In this document: one piece after another, positions 29,015 to 37,820 of the stretch
Layout of the letters: each line of letters starts with the position of its first letter
How positions within the stretch are numbered: the stretch's first letter is position 1
DNA from: Anaerotignum faecicola
Lineage (GTDB): Bacteria > Bacillota > Clostridia > Lachnospirales > Anaerotignaceae
DNA length: 64,000 nucleotides
NCBI GenBank assembly: GCA_024460105.1
Contig: JANFXS010000002.1
Span: forward strand, 457,849 to 521,848
Reading direction: 5' to 3'
Notes under the pieces: model-generated
Database searches by the model: none
The model's input: only the letters and a program-made list of their open reading frames with translations
Told to the model about the DNA's origin: nothing
Position numbers and translations under genes: made by a program

Positions 29015-29763
29015 TAACCAAACCTCCCTGTAATATAATCCTCTGTGCGTTTATTTTTCGGCATAGAGAAAATTTGTTCCGTTTCGCCGAATTCCACTAC
29101 TTCACCTAAATGAAAATATGCCGTCTTGTCAGAAATCCTCGCCGCCTGCTGCATATTGTGGGTAACCATAACAATGGTATAGTTCTTTTTAAGTTCTGCC
29201 GCAAGATCTTCGATTTTAAGGGTAGATATGGGATCAAGCGCGCTTGTAGGTTCGTCCATAAGCAAAACTTCCGGCTGTACGGCAAGGGCGCGGGCTATAC
29301 ATATCCTCTGCTGCTGTCCGCCCGAAAGGCCTAACGCGCTTTTTTTCAGGCGGTCTTTAACTTCGTCCCAAATAGCCGCGTCACGAAGCGATTTTTCAAC
29401 GATTGCGTCAAGCTCTTTTTTATTTTTAACGCCGTGGGTTCTCGGCCCGAATGCTATATTGTCATATACGCTCATGGGAAACGGGTTTGGATTTTGAAAC
29501 ACCATGCCCACTCTTTTTCTTAAAATATTTACGTCAATATCCTTATATATATCAACGCCGTTTAAAAGTATTTCACCTTCTATCCTGCACCCTTCCACAA
29601 TATCGTTCATCCTGTTGATTGATTTTAAAAGCGTGCTTTTTCCGCATCCGGAGGGGCCTATAAAGGCAGTTATTTCCTTTTCCGGTATATTAAGGTTTAT
29701 GTTTTTGAGCGCTTTAAATTCGCCGTAATATAAATCAAGGTTTGAAACCGTTATTTTATCCAT
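29014..29763 (-). CDS. pstB: Phosphate ABC transporter ATP-binding protein
   Basis: PstB energises phosphate import. The 249-residue protein has Walker [10 protein letters not shown] (residues 36-44), signature LSGGQQQR (about 146-153), Walker [12 protein letters not shown] (about 165-175) and the switch His (VTHNMQQ). Length matches PstB. Its ATG touches the pstA stop and its stop touches phoU. Confidence 0.97.
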   Translation of the reverse strand: MDKITVSNLDLYYGEFKALKNINLNIPEKEITAFIGPSGCGKSTLLKSINRMNDIVEGCRIEGEILLNGVDIYKDIDVNILRKRVGMVFQNPNPFPMSVYDNIAFGPRTHGVKNKKELDAIVEKSLRDAAIWDEVKDRLKKSALGLSGGQQQRICIARALAVQPEVLLMDEPTSALDPISTLKIEDLAAELKKNYTIVMVTHNMQQAARISDKTAYFHLGEVVEFGETEQIFSMPKNKRTEDYITGRFG

Positions 29764-30671
29764 TATTTTCCTCCGTCCCTGGAAAATTTCTTAACTATAA
29801 ATCCAGAAAGCATGTTTATCGCAATCACAACAATCAAAAGTATAAAGGCCGTGGCATATGCCTTATCTATAAAAAGCCCCTCGCAGGAAAGGTTATACAT
29901 ATGAACCGCAAGGGTTCTTGTAGAATCGAAAAGGAAATCCTTTCCGCCTGCCGCCTCAGCGATAGTGCCGGCAGTATACATAAGCGCGGCCGTTTCGCCA
30001 ACTATACGCCCTATGGCAAGTATAATCCCCGCCATTATTCCCGGAACGGCAGAAGGCAGAACAATCCTGAATATTGTGCGCAGTTTTCCGGCGCCGAGCC
30101 CGAAGCTTCCTTCCCTGTACGCCTTAGGCACTGAAAGCAGGGCCTCTTCCGTCGTTCTCATTATAAGCGGCAGTATCATAAGCGCAACCGTACATGCCCC
30201 GGCTATAAGCGACATTCCCCATTTAAGCGCCGTCACAAAAAACAAAAGCCCGAAAAGCCCGTAAACTATCGACGGTATTCCCGAAAGCGTTTCCGCCGTA
30301 AGCCTGATTACTTTAACAAGCCTGCTTCCCTGCGACGAGTATTCAACAAGGAATATCGCCGCCGCAATACCTATGGGAGCCGATATAATAAGCGCGATTA
30401 CAATCATAAAAACAGTATTTACCAACGCCGGCATCAATGAACCGTTATCCGACGTATATTCCCATGCAAATAAATCCGCCGTTAAGTTTGGCGCCCCTTT
30501 CATTACTATATATCCTATTATAAGCAGGACTGCTCCCACCGTTAAAAAAGCCGATAACTTCACAAGTAAATTAAGGAGAACGCTGATTAAATCTTTTTTC
30601 GCCTTGGGCTTATTTGTCATTTTAGCCGTCTTTGCCAAGTTTACGCCACCGACTGTATCCGCCGTATCCAT
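29763..30671 (-). CDS. pstA: Phosphate ABC transporter permease
   Basis: PstA is one of the two membrane subunits of the phosphate importer. The 302-residue protein has a lysine-rich cytosolic N-terminus of about 30 residues, then six hydrophobic segments and the coupling-helix EAA-type loop ([20 protein letters not shown], about residues 183-202). A GGGGAGAG site precedes the ATG, two bases after the pstC stop. Confidence 0.95.
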   Translation of the reverse strand: MDTADTVGGVNLAKTAKMTNKPKAKKDLISVLLNLLVKLSAFLTVGAVLLIIGYIVMKGAPNLTADLFAWEYTSDNGSLMPALVNTVFMIVIALIISAPIGIAAAIFLVEYSSQGSRLVKVIRLTAETLSGIPSIVYGLFGLLFFVTALKWGMSLIAGACTVALMILPLIMRTTEEALLSVPKAYREGSFGLGAGKLRTIFRIVLPSAVPGIMAGIILAIGRIVGETAALMYTAGTIAEAAGGKDFLFDSTRTLAVHMYNLSCEGLFIDKAYATAFILLIVVIAINMLSGFIVKKFSRDGGK

Positions 30672-30672
30672 T

Positions 30673-31524
30673 TTATCTCTCCCCGCTTTCTTTTAACGCC
30701 GCAAACACAAGATTTATAATAAGTATAAATGTAAAAAGCACAACGCCCGTTGCAATAAGCGCCTCCCTGTGGAGATCGGCGGCGTATCCCATTTCAAGTA
30801 CTATATTCGCCGTCATTGTCCTTACGCCTTTTAATATTCCTTTAGGCATCATCGTCTGGTTTCCGGCAACCATTATCACAGCCATTGTTTCGCCTATAGC
30901 ACGTCCTATGCCGAGCACTACGGCGGCAAGTATTCCCGATTTGGCCGCCGGCAGGGCGGCAAAAAATATGCTTCTTTCTTTTGTAGCGCCCAAAGCCAAC
31001 GCGCCCTGATAATATTTTCCCGGCACCGCCCTTATGGCGGCTTCGCTTACGCCTATAATAGTAGGAAGTATCATTATTCCCAAAAGAAGTATCGCCGTAA
31101 GCATTACGTTTCCTTTGCAGTCAAATACCTCCCTTATAAGCGGCACCATAACCACAAGGCCGAAAAAACCGTATACAACCGACGGTATGCCGGCCATAAG
31201 TTCAGTCAGCGGCTTCATAACTTTATAAACCGGTTTCGGACAGAAATAAACCATATAAACCGCCGTAAAAATACCTATCGGCACGCCCACGGCTATCGCT
31301 CCCGCCGTAACGCATATACTGCCTAAAATCATAGGGAGTATCCCGTACATGTTATTGCCGGGTTTCCATTTCGTGCCGAAAAGGAAATCCGCCGCCCCTA
31401 TTTCCCCTATGGCCGGAAGCCCGCCGGCAAAAAGGAAAATGCATATTACAGCCACCGCAATAACCGACGTGCAGGCGGCAATCAGGAAAATATATTTAGC
31501 TATTTTTTCATTCACTTTATTCAT
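30673..31524 (-). CDS. pstC: Phosphate ABC transporter permease
   Basis: PstC pairs with PstA to form the phosphate channel. The 283-residue protein has six membrane segments and the EAA-type loop AVPGKYYQGALALGATKERS (about residues 165-184). It is 138 bases behind pstS, the only sizeable gap in the operon, and this gap holds a hairpin. Confidence 0.95.
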   Translation of the reverse strand: MNKVNEKIAKYIFLIAACTSVIAVAVICIFLFAGGLPAIGEIGAADFLFGTKWKPGNNMYGILPMILGSICVTAGAIAVGVPIGIFTAVYMVYFCPKPVYKVMKPLTELMAGIPSVVYGFFGLVVMVPLIREVFDCKGNVMLTAILLLGIMILPTIIGVSEAAIRAVPGKYYQGALALGATKERSIFFAALPAAKSGILAAVVLGIGRAIGETMAVIMVAGNQTMMPKGILKGVRTMTANIVLEMGYAADLHREALIATGVVLFTFILIINLVFAALKESGER

Positions 31525-31617
31525 AAAAAATCCCCGCGCATATTTTTATATTATTCAGGACCGTTTTGCCAAAACCGACCCAGCCCGCCTTCACACGGCC
31601 GCCGGCTTTACAAACAA

Positions 31618-31656
31618 TATTCAGGCCGCTTGCCTTTAAAGGCAGGCGGCCCGTAC
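31618..31656 (-). promoter_or_regulatory. GC-rich hairpin between pstS and pstC
   Basis: GGCCGCTTGCCTT and AAGGCAGGCGGCC form a stem with one mismatch and almost no loop, just past the pstS stop. No T-run follows on the minus strand (TGAATATTG), so it is more likely an RNA-stabilising or partly terminating stem that sets pstS above pstCAB. Confidence 0.55.
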
Positions 31657-31662
31657 CTTTGA

Positions 31663-32607
31663 TTACTGTACTTCGCTCCAGTCCGTAATTTCGCCTGTAT
31701 ATATAGCTTTAACAGTTTCGCTTGACATATCGCCGATTGGGTTTTCATTGTTCACTATAACCGCAATGCCGTCGATTGCGATAACCGTATCTTTAAGCCC
31801 CGCTTCCTTTTCGCTGTCTTTAAGTTCGCGGCTTGCCATTCCTATGTCGCATATGCCGTCGATTACAGAATTCATGCCCGTTGTAGAATCGCTCTGCTGA
31901 ACTTCTATTTCAACATTTGGGTTTAACGCAACATAAGCCTCTTTAAGTTTTTCCATAACGGGAGTTACCGACGAAGAACCGGCAAGAACAACTTTTCCGC
32001 TTACGTTTCCGCCTGCAAACGCCCCCGTCGAGCCGTTTGAAATATATCCAGCTTCCTCAACGACAGCCTGACCTTCATCGCTTAAAATGAAATTTATAAA
32101 ATCCTGTGCGGTTTCCGAAACATTGTCTGTTGTTGCAATATTAAACGGCCTTGAAATTTTATATGTACCGTCTTTAATCGTTTCTACGCTTGCTTCAGCC
32201 CCGTCGATTAAAAGCGCTTTAACCGTATCGTTAAGCGAGCCGAGGGAAATATAACCGATTGCCGCTTCATCGCCCGCCACTGTAGTCATCATAACGGCGG
32301 TACTGTTTGTAATGCTTGCTTCTTCAGTAGTCATGTCGACCTTTTCTCCGGCGTCATTCTTTTCCTCAACTCCGAAAAGCTCTATAAAAGCGCCCCTTGT
32401 GCCTGAGCCGTCTTCCCTTGAAACAACTGAAATTTCGCCTTCAAAGCCGCCGACCCCGGTTTCTTCATCGCCGCCATCGGCAGAAGTTTCGGCCTGCGTA
32501 TTGGAATCCGTTTCGGCAGACGCCTGTGTGTCGCTGCCTGACGAACATCCTGCAAACAGCGCCGTACACATTGACAACATTAAAACCGCACTTAATATTT
32601 TCTTCAT
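31663..32607 (-). CDS. pstS: Phosphate-binding lipoprotein PstS, circularly permuted
   Basis: PstS binds phosphate outside the membrane and hands it to PstCAB. A lipoprotein signal ends at Cys24 of the longer reading (LFAGC). The two halves are swapped relative to classical PstS: ISVVSREDGSGTRGAFIELFG and the FILSDEGQAVVEEAGY stretch, normally C-terminal, come first (about residues 62-192). GKVVLAGSSSVTPVMEKL, CDIGMASRELKDSE and AIDGIAVIVN, normally N-terminal, come last (about 207-317). A Gly/Ser/Asn linker (about 193-206) joins the old termini. Phosphate-site residues in both halves are kept. The second ATG (32607) fits the AAGGAGA site better than the first. Confidence 0.92.
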   Translation of the reverse strand: MKKILSAVLMLSMCTALFAGCSSGSDTQASAETDSNTQAETSADGGDEETGVGGFEGEISVVSREDGSGTRGAFIELFGVEEKNDAGEKVDMTTEEASITNSTAVMMTTVAGDEAAIGYISLGSLNDTVKALLIDGAEASVETIKDGTYKISRPFNIATTDNVSETAQDFINFILSDEGQAVVEEAGYISNGSTGAFAGGNVSGKVVLAGSSSVTPVMEKLKEAYVALNPNVEIEVQQSDSTTGMNSVIDGICDIGMASRELKDSEKEAGLKDTVIAIDGIAVIVNNENPIGDMSSETVKAIYTGEITDWSEVQ

Positions 32608-32699
32608 TTTTATCATTCTCCTTTTGTTTATTTACAGTGACAATGATAATGCGGCCTTGTAAAATCCAAACGCTGTTTATTGCAAAATATTTGTAAAAA

Positions 32700-32727
32700 T
32701 AAAAAACAGCCCGAAAGGCTTAAAACC
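32700..32727 (-). terminator. Terminator of the HPr gene
   Basis: On the minus strand AGCC-TTTC-GGGCT is followed by GTTTTTTATTTTT. Confidence 0.6.
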
Positions 32728-32761
32728 TGACGGACTTAAATATATTTTACATTATTTTTAC

Positions 32762-33022
32762 TTACTCGCGCATATTTTCCATAAATGCGGAGATTTCATC
32801 GACAGCCTGCTGTTCGTCTTTTCCTTCGGCCCTGAGTATAACTTCGTCTCCGTAATTAAGGCTCAGCATAATAAGGTTGAGTATGCTTTTGGCATTGGCT
32901 TCCTTTGTGCCGCTTATAATTTTAATATCGCTTTTGTATTTAAAAACGAAGGAAATAAAATGCGCCGACGCTTTTGCATGCATACCGCTCGGGTTAACTA
33001 TTTTAACTCTTTTTTCAACCAA
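32762..33022 (-). CDS. HPr-family phosphocarrier protein
   Basis: HPr carries phosphate from enzyme I to sugar-specific PTS proteins, and its seryl form controls catabolite repression in Firmicutes. I place the start at the TTG at 33022, nine bases after AGGAGG, giving 86 residues, the normal size. His15 and Ser46 then fall exactly on the classical phosphorylation positions. The active-site segment reads MHAKAS where most HPr have HARPA, so Arg17 is Lys and Pro18 is Ala. It is monocistronic with no enzyme I gene nearby. It may be the general HPr or a specialised paralogue. Confidence 0.85.
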   Translation of the reverse strand: MVEKRVKIVNPSGMHAKASAHFISFVFKYKSDIKIISGTKEANAKSILNLIMLSLNYGDEVILRAEGKDEQQAVDEISAFMENMRE

Positions 33023-33065
33023 TTCAACATACCTCCTATATTTCTTCTCCCCGTGATTATAATTT

Positions 33066-33083
33066 AACATATGTACATATGTT
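33066..33083. promoter_or_regulatory. 18-bp perfect palindrome in the HPr promoter
   Basis: AACATATGTACATATGTT is identical on both strands and lies directly after a minus-strand TTGAAA (33089-33084), so it would occupy the spacer or -10 region of the HPr promoter. This is the position of a repressor operator; the regulator is unknown. Confidence 0.5.
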
Positions 33084-33293
33084 TTTCAATCATGAAAATT
33101 ATAAAATACGGCAAAAATCCCTATGTATCAAAATAAAAGCAATCTTAAATATTGTTCCCGCACAGCCTTTGCCGCCGCAATAAGCAAAACAAAACGGATA
33201 ATGCGGCCTGAACCGTACCGCATCGCGGCGGCGGCTTTCAAAACCGCGGCGCCGTTAAACAAAATACCGCTCATGCAGATATTAAGCGGGAAA

Positions 33294-33573
33294 TTAGCTT
33301 CAGTTTGCAAGAGCGCACACGGTTTTAACGGATATTAACGGCGAAATTGCTGTGTTAAAACCATTTGACATTGGCTCATCGGCGTCTGTTCGTCGCTGCA
33401 TTGCTCTTACGCCGCTTATGTCAGTTAAAATTTCACAGCCTTGCAAGGAAAAATTTTTTGCAGTTCAAAGCCACGCGCGTCGGCATAGCGGTTCCTATGG
33501 CAAGCGTATGCAGCAGCGATATTTTGAAAATTTTTCTTTGTGTGGCGTGTATGCCCCTGTAAACCGAATCTAA
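33294..33573 (+). repeat. Foldback MITE-like repeat, copy 2 (forward)
   Basis: The left end TTAGCTTCAGTTTGCAAG is the inverted complement, with few changes, of the right end CCTGTAAACCGAATCTAA. Inside are the GGTTTTAAC/GTTAAAACC pair, the CTTACGCCGCTTATG segment, and the CAAGGAAAAATTTT/AAAATTTTTCTTTG pair. Length is 280 bp. It ends about 20 bases before the metG promoter. No protein-coding gene lies in 33090-33660. Confidence 0.85.
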
Positions 33574-33591
33574 GCCTTTTTTTAAATTTTT

Positions 33592-33620
33592 TTGCTTTTT
33601 TATGCTAAATTAGATATAAT
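33592..33620 (+). promoter_or_regulatory. Promoter of metG
   Basis: TTGCTT at 33592-33597 and TATAAT at 33615-33620 are spaced by 17 bases, about 60 bases before the TTG start. Confidence 0.65.
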
Positions 33621-33679
33621 ACCTATCATAACATGATTAACCACATTTATTCAGCAGATTTATAAACGGAGGGATTATT

Positions 33680-35641
33680 TTGAACGGTGAGAAGTTTTAT
33701 ATAACAACGCCTATTTATTACCCAAGCGACAAGCTCCACATCGGCCACTCATACTGCACTGTGGCGGCCGACGCCATGGCGCGCTATAAAAGGCTCAGGG
33801 GCTATGACGTAATGTTTTTAACGGGAACGGACGAACATGGACAGAAAATCGAAAGAATAGCTACAAGCCAGGGCGTAACCCCCAAACAGTATGTAGATAA
33901 AATAGTCGACGGCATAAAAGCTTTATGGAAGGATCTCGATATATCATATGACAAATTTATACGCACAACCGACGATTACCACGTTGAAGCAGTAAAGAAA
34001 ATATTTAAGGCTCTTTATGACAAAGGCGATATATATAAATCCGAATATGAAGGCTGGTACTGCACTCCATGTGAAACATTCTTTACCGAGCGCCAGCTTG
34101 TCGACGGGAAATGCCCCGACTGTGGACGCGAAGTCGAAAAAGTTAAGGAAGAAAGCTATTTCTTCAGGCTTTCAAAATATCAGGACAGGCTTATTGAACA
34201 CATAGAAAATAACCCCGGCTTCATATCCCCTCAGTCCAGACAGACAGAAATGATTTCCAACTTCCTAAAACCGGGCCTTGACGACCTTTGCGTAAGCCGT
34301 ACTTCTTTCAAATGGGGCATCCCTGTGGACTTTGATCCGGGCCATATAGTATATGTGTGGGTTGACGCTCTTTCAAACTATATCACCGCTTTAGGCTACG
34401 GCACGGAGCATGACGAGCTTTATAAAAAATACTGGCCGGCCGACGTGCACCTTGTCGGAAAAGAAATAGTCCGTTTCCACACAATCATATGGCCGGCAAT
34501 GCTTATGGCCCTTGATCTTCCTCTGCCAAAGCAGGTGTTCGGCCACGGCTGGCTTATAATAGACGGCGGAAAAATGTCGAAATCCAAAGGAAATGTTGTG
34601 GACCCTAAGGTGCTTGTAGATAAATACGGCCTAGACTCAATACGCTATTTCCTTTTAAGGGAAGTCGCTTTCGGCCAGGACGGCAATTTTACAAACGAAG
34701 CCCTTATACAGCGCATTAACTCAGACCTTGCAAACGACCTCGGAAACCTTGTTTCCAGGACTGTCGGCATGATTGAAAAATATTTCGGCGGCACACTGCC
34801 TTATGAACAGGATTCTACGGAATTTGATACCGACCTTATCAAAACGTCAGGCGAAACAGTTAAAAAATTTGAAGGCTATATGGATAAAATGCTCTTCAGC
34901 GACGCTCTCAGCGAGCTTTGGGCTCTTATACGCCGCACAAACAAATATATTGACGAAACACAGCCATGGGTACTCTGCAAAGACGCCGAAAAAACTCCTC
35001 TTCTTGCAGGCGCGCTTTATAACGTGGCGGAAAGCATACGTATTATATCAATTATGCTTCAGCCGTTTATGCCCAATGCGCCAAAAGCTATATGGCAGCA
35101 GCTTAATATAAACGACGAAAGGCTTAGGGAGTGGGATTCAATACGCAAATGGGGGCTTATGGCACATGATCTGACAGTTAAGAAAGGCCCGGCGCTCTTC
35201 CCGCGCATCGATATGAAAAAAGAACTTGAAGAACTTGAAACGGCGCTTAAAGCCGCACAGGCCGAAAGCATTGCGAACAAAACGGCAAAAGAAGAAAACG
35301 GCAAAGAGGAATTTAACGAAATAACCATAGACGACTTTGCCAAAATACAGCTTGTAACCGGAGAAGTTATTGCAAGCGAAGCCGTGAAAGGCTCTAAAAA
35401 GCTTTTGAAAAACACAGTTAAAATGGGCGATGAAACAAGGACAATACTTTCCGGAATAGCAAAATACTATACCCCTGAAGAAATGGCAGGCAAAAAGGTT
35501 GTTGTCGTCGCCAACCTCGCCCCAAGAAAAATGATGGGCGAAGTTTCCCACGGCATGATACTCTGTGCCGAGGACGCCGACGGAAACTTATCCCTTGTTT
35601 CCAACGACAAAGGGTTCGGCGGAGGATTTGAAGTCAGGTAA
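33680..35641 (+). CDS. metG: Methionyl-tRNA synthetase
   Basis: MetRS charges initiator and elongator tRNA-Met. The 653-residue protein has HIGH at residues 20-23, a zinc knuckle CTPC...CPDC (about 128-150), KMSKSKGN near residue 297, and the anticodon-binding domain. A C-terminal tRNA-binding domain of EMAP/Trbp111 type (about 545-653, DDFAKIQLVTGEV onward) mediates dimerisation in related enzymes. It starts with TTG, supported by the GGAGGG site. No T-box or S-box leader is seen. Confidence 0.96.
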   Translation: MNGEKFYITTPIYYPSDKLHIGHSYCTVAADAMARYKRLRGYDVMFLTGTDEHGQKIERIATSQGVTPKQYVDKIVDGIKALWKDLDISYDKFIRTTDDYHVEAVKKIFKALYDKGDIYKSEYEGWYCTPCETFFTERQLVDGKCPDCGREVEKVKEESYFFRLSKYQDRLIEHIENNPGFISPQSRQTEMISNFLKPGLDDLCVSRTSFKWGIPVDFDPGHIVYVWVDALSNYITALGYGTEHDELYKKYWPADVHLVGKEIVRFHTIIWPAMLMALDLPLPKQVFGHGWLIIDGGKMSKSKGNVVDPKVLVDKYGLDSIRYFLLREVAFGQDGNFTNEALIQRINSDLANDLGNLVSRTVGMIEKYFGGTLPYEQDSTEFDTDLIKTSGETVKKFEGYMDKMLFSDALSELWALIRRTNKYIDETQPWVLCKDAEKTPLLAGALYNVAESIRIISIMLQPFMPNAPKAIWQQLNINDERLREWDSIRKWGLMAHDLTVKKGPALFPRIDMKKELEELETALKAAQAESIANKTAKEENGKEEFNEITIDDFAKIQLVTGEVIASEAVKGSKKLLKNTVKMGDETRTILSGIAKYYTPEEMAGKKVVVVANLAPRKMMGEVSHGMILCAEDADGNLSLVSNDKGFGGGFEVR

Positions 35642-36092
35642 TTATTTAACCCGCAAGGTTTAAACAAGGATATAAAACGGAAAAACCAGGCTGCCCGCCG
35701 TTATTACGGTATCGGCGGCCTGTTGTCTGAACTGCTGATATGGATTCCCGTTATTTTACGAAACCGCCCGTAAATTTGCATTAAAGCGGCAGAAATATCT
35801 GCGTCCTTCCTGCATATAGCCGATAAGACGTATATACGTCCCAAACCGAAAGAAACGCGTTATTAATACATGTATTTAAAGGCGGCCTTATTGATTTTAA
35901 GCTGTATTTTGCAGTCATGGCATGTCTGTTCTTCAGGCTTACGGCTTTAGGCGCCGCCAAAGTGCAAAATAACTCTTTGATTAAACCAATATTGTTTTTC
36001 GCTTTGAAAAATGTCCCTCATAATTTATAAAATAGTTCCGCTGTTTCCGTTACCGCTGACAGCCGCTATTTGTTACAGGAGGTTTTATATTT
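35642..36092 (+). other. Gene-free gap between metG and tatD
   Basis: There is a GC-rich stem near 35690-35722 (CAGGCTGCCCGCCG ... CGGCGGCCTG) without a T-run and no credible ORF. In many Firmicutes metG and tatD are adjacent; here 450 bases separate them. Confidence 0.4.
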
Positions 36093-36860
36093 ATGTACTT
36101 TGACAGCCACGCACATTATGACGACGAACGGTTTGACCAAGACCGTGACGAGCTTTTAACAGAAATGCATAATAAAAATGTAGATTTAATCCTAAATTCA
36201 GGCGAAAGTATCGATTCTGCAAAAAAAACGCTGGAACTGATAAAAAAATACCCGTTTATATACGGAGCTGTGGGCATACACCCGCATAATGCAAAAAAAA
36301 CATGCGAAAGCGATATAAACCTTTTAAGGGATTACTCTAAAAATGATAAAATAGTTGCCATAGGCGAAATAGGCCTCGACTATTATTATGATACTTCACC
36401 GCGTGACAAACAGCGTTATTGGTTTAAACGGCAACTTGAGCTTGCCGACGAACTTGATCTTCCGGTTATAATCCACAGCCGCGACGCGGCACAGGAATGT
36501 TTTGACATAATAAAATCAAGCGGCGTTTCAAAAGGTGTTATACATTGTTACAGCGGAAGCGCTCAAATGGCCCTTGATTACATCGAAATGGGTTTTTATA
36601 TTGGCTTAGGCGGCGTTTTAACATATAATAACGCCAGAAAAACAGTTGAAGTTGCGGAAGCAGTACCCATCGAAAAAATAGTTATCGAAACCGACTGCCC
36701 TTATCTCGCCCCGGCGCCTATGCGCGGCAAACGAAATAATTCGATGTACTTGGAATATATTGCGGAAAAAATATCGCAAATAAAAAATATACCGCATAAG
36801 GAAGTTGCGGAAATAACAAAAAATAACGCTGTAAAGCTTTTTAACATATCCAATGCCTGA
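36093..36860 (+). CDS. tatD: TatD-family metal-dependent hydrolase
   Basis: TatD proteins are 3'-5' DNases with a metal-binding TIM barrel. The 255-residue protein starts MYFDSHAHYDDERF with the HxH metal motif, then GEIGLDYYY with the bridging Glu (about residue 91), IHSRDA, HCYSGS, and ETDCPYLAPAPMRGKRN with the catalytic Asp (about 202). Length is normal. An AGGAGG site precedes the ATG. Confidence 0.94.
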   Translation: MYFDSHAHYDDERFDQDRDELLTEMHNKNVDLILNSGESIDSAKKTLELIKKYPFIYGAVGIHPHNAKKTCESDINLLRDYSKNDKIVAIGEIGLDYYYDTSPRDKQRYWFKRQLELADELDLPVIIHSRDAAQECFDIIKSSGVSKGVIHCYSGSAQMALDYIEMGFYIGLGGVLTYNNARKTVEVAEAVPIEKIVIETDCPYLAPAPMRGKRNNSMYLEYIAEKISQIKNIPHKEVAEITKNNAVKLFNISNA

Positions 36861-36914
36861 AATATTTGCGGCGGATAAATCCTTTCTTATCCGCGCTGTA
36901 AAAAATATAAGCGT

Positions 36915-36961
36915 ACAGTACGGTTTGTAATACTGCTTGCATCCGTACTGTTTTTTATTTT
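36915..36961 (+). terminator. Terminator of tatD
   Basis: ACAGTACGG pairs with CCGTACTGT (36943-36951), followed by TTTTTATTTTT. Confidence 0.8.
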
Positions 36962-37620
36962 TCCTTTTGAACACGCACAGTTTATATTTAATGCACGCAC
37001 ATTCAATTATAAAATCACACATGCATGACGTTTTAATTTCTTCCGTTTTTCTGTATGGAGATCTTAAAAATCCAATTCCGGCAGTATTTATTTATGCTGC
37101 TTTCTAGCAACCTATGCCTCAATTTATCATCAATACGCGGCCATTAATCGCAAAAAATTCAAAATGCCGTCGTCTGTGTGCCGGAAATACATGTTTTTTC
37201 AATGCGGCAAAGCATGTGCGGAATATATTCCGATACGCATAACGTCATTATCGCCGCATTTATGCGTTTCATGCCGTTTATTTTCTTTGTAAATCGAAGG
37301 CCTTATTAACTTTCTCTCAACTTAAAACACACCTTGTATCCTCATCATTCCTTTTAAAACTTTATAATTATAGTTACTGCCGACTTCAAATTTCTGCCGC
37401 ATATCAATTAAAATTTTGTAAAATTAATCCCAAAGCCAACTTTATATTCTCCCATGCCGCCTAAAAAAACAAATTTCTTTTCAATGTAAAATCTTCCGTT
37501 TTTTATTGTGATTATTACTAAATCGCAATTTTTTCATTTATTAAAATTATAATAACACCGCCCATTATATACGTTATATACATGACAAAAGCATTAATTA
37601 TTAACAAAAATTAATCGTAT
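36962..37620. other. Long gene-free stretch before the 3D-domain gene
   Basis: About 650 bases without a credible ORF or RNA gene. A segment near 37140-37310 ends in TTTGTAAATCGAAGGCC, loosely like the end of the dispersed repeat, but the interior does not align well enough to call. Confidence 0.35.
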
Positions 37621-37680
37621 GGGCAATTTTTTTCCGATTTTGTTGCATAATTGTTACAAATGTGTTAATATACTAGGAGT

Positions 37681-37744
37681 AAAGATTAATAAAGGGTATA
37701 TGCATATAGTATATATCCTTTTTTCCTGCCAGTGATTAATCTTT
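37681..37744 (+). promoter_or_regulatory. Leader with nested hairpins ahead of the 3D-domain gene
   Basis: AAAGATTAAT (37681-37690) pairs perfectly with ATTAATCTTT (37735-37744). Inside, AAAGGGTATAT pairs with ATATATCCTTT and runs into TTTTTT, which has the form of an intrinsic terminator. A TATACT box lies just upstream (about 37669). The arrangement suggests conditional termination in a leader of about 130 bases; I do not match it to a known riboswitch class. Confidence 0.5.
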
Positions 37745-37820
37745 GCAAAAATGGTCAAAAATAACTAAAAAGGTATCCGCAAAAGACGTTTATGTTTTGG
37801 ATATTCTAAGGAGGTAAATA

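Noticed and set aside
37140..37310. Possible sixth copy of the dispersed repeat
   Set aside because: Only the last bases (TTTGTAAATCGAAGGCC) resemble the repeat end; the interior does not align, so it may be chance.
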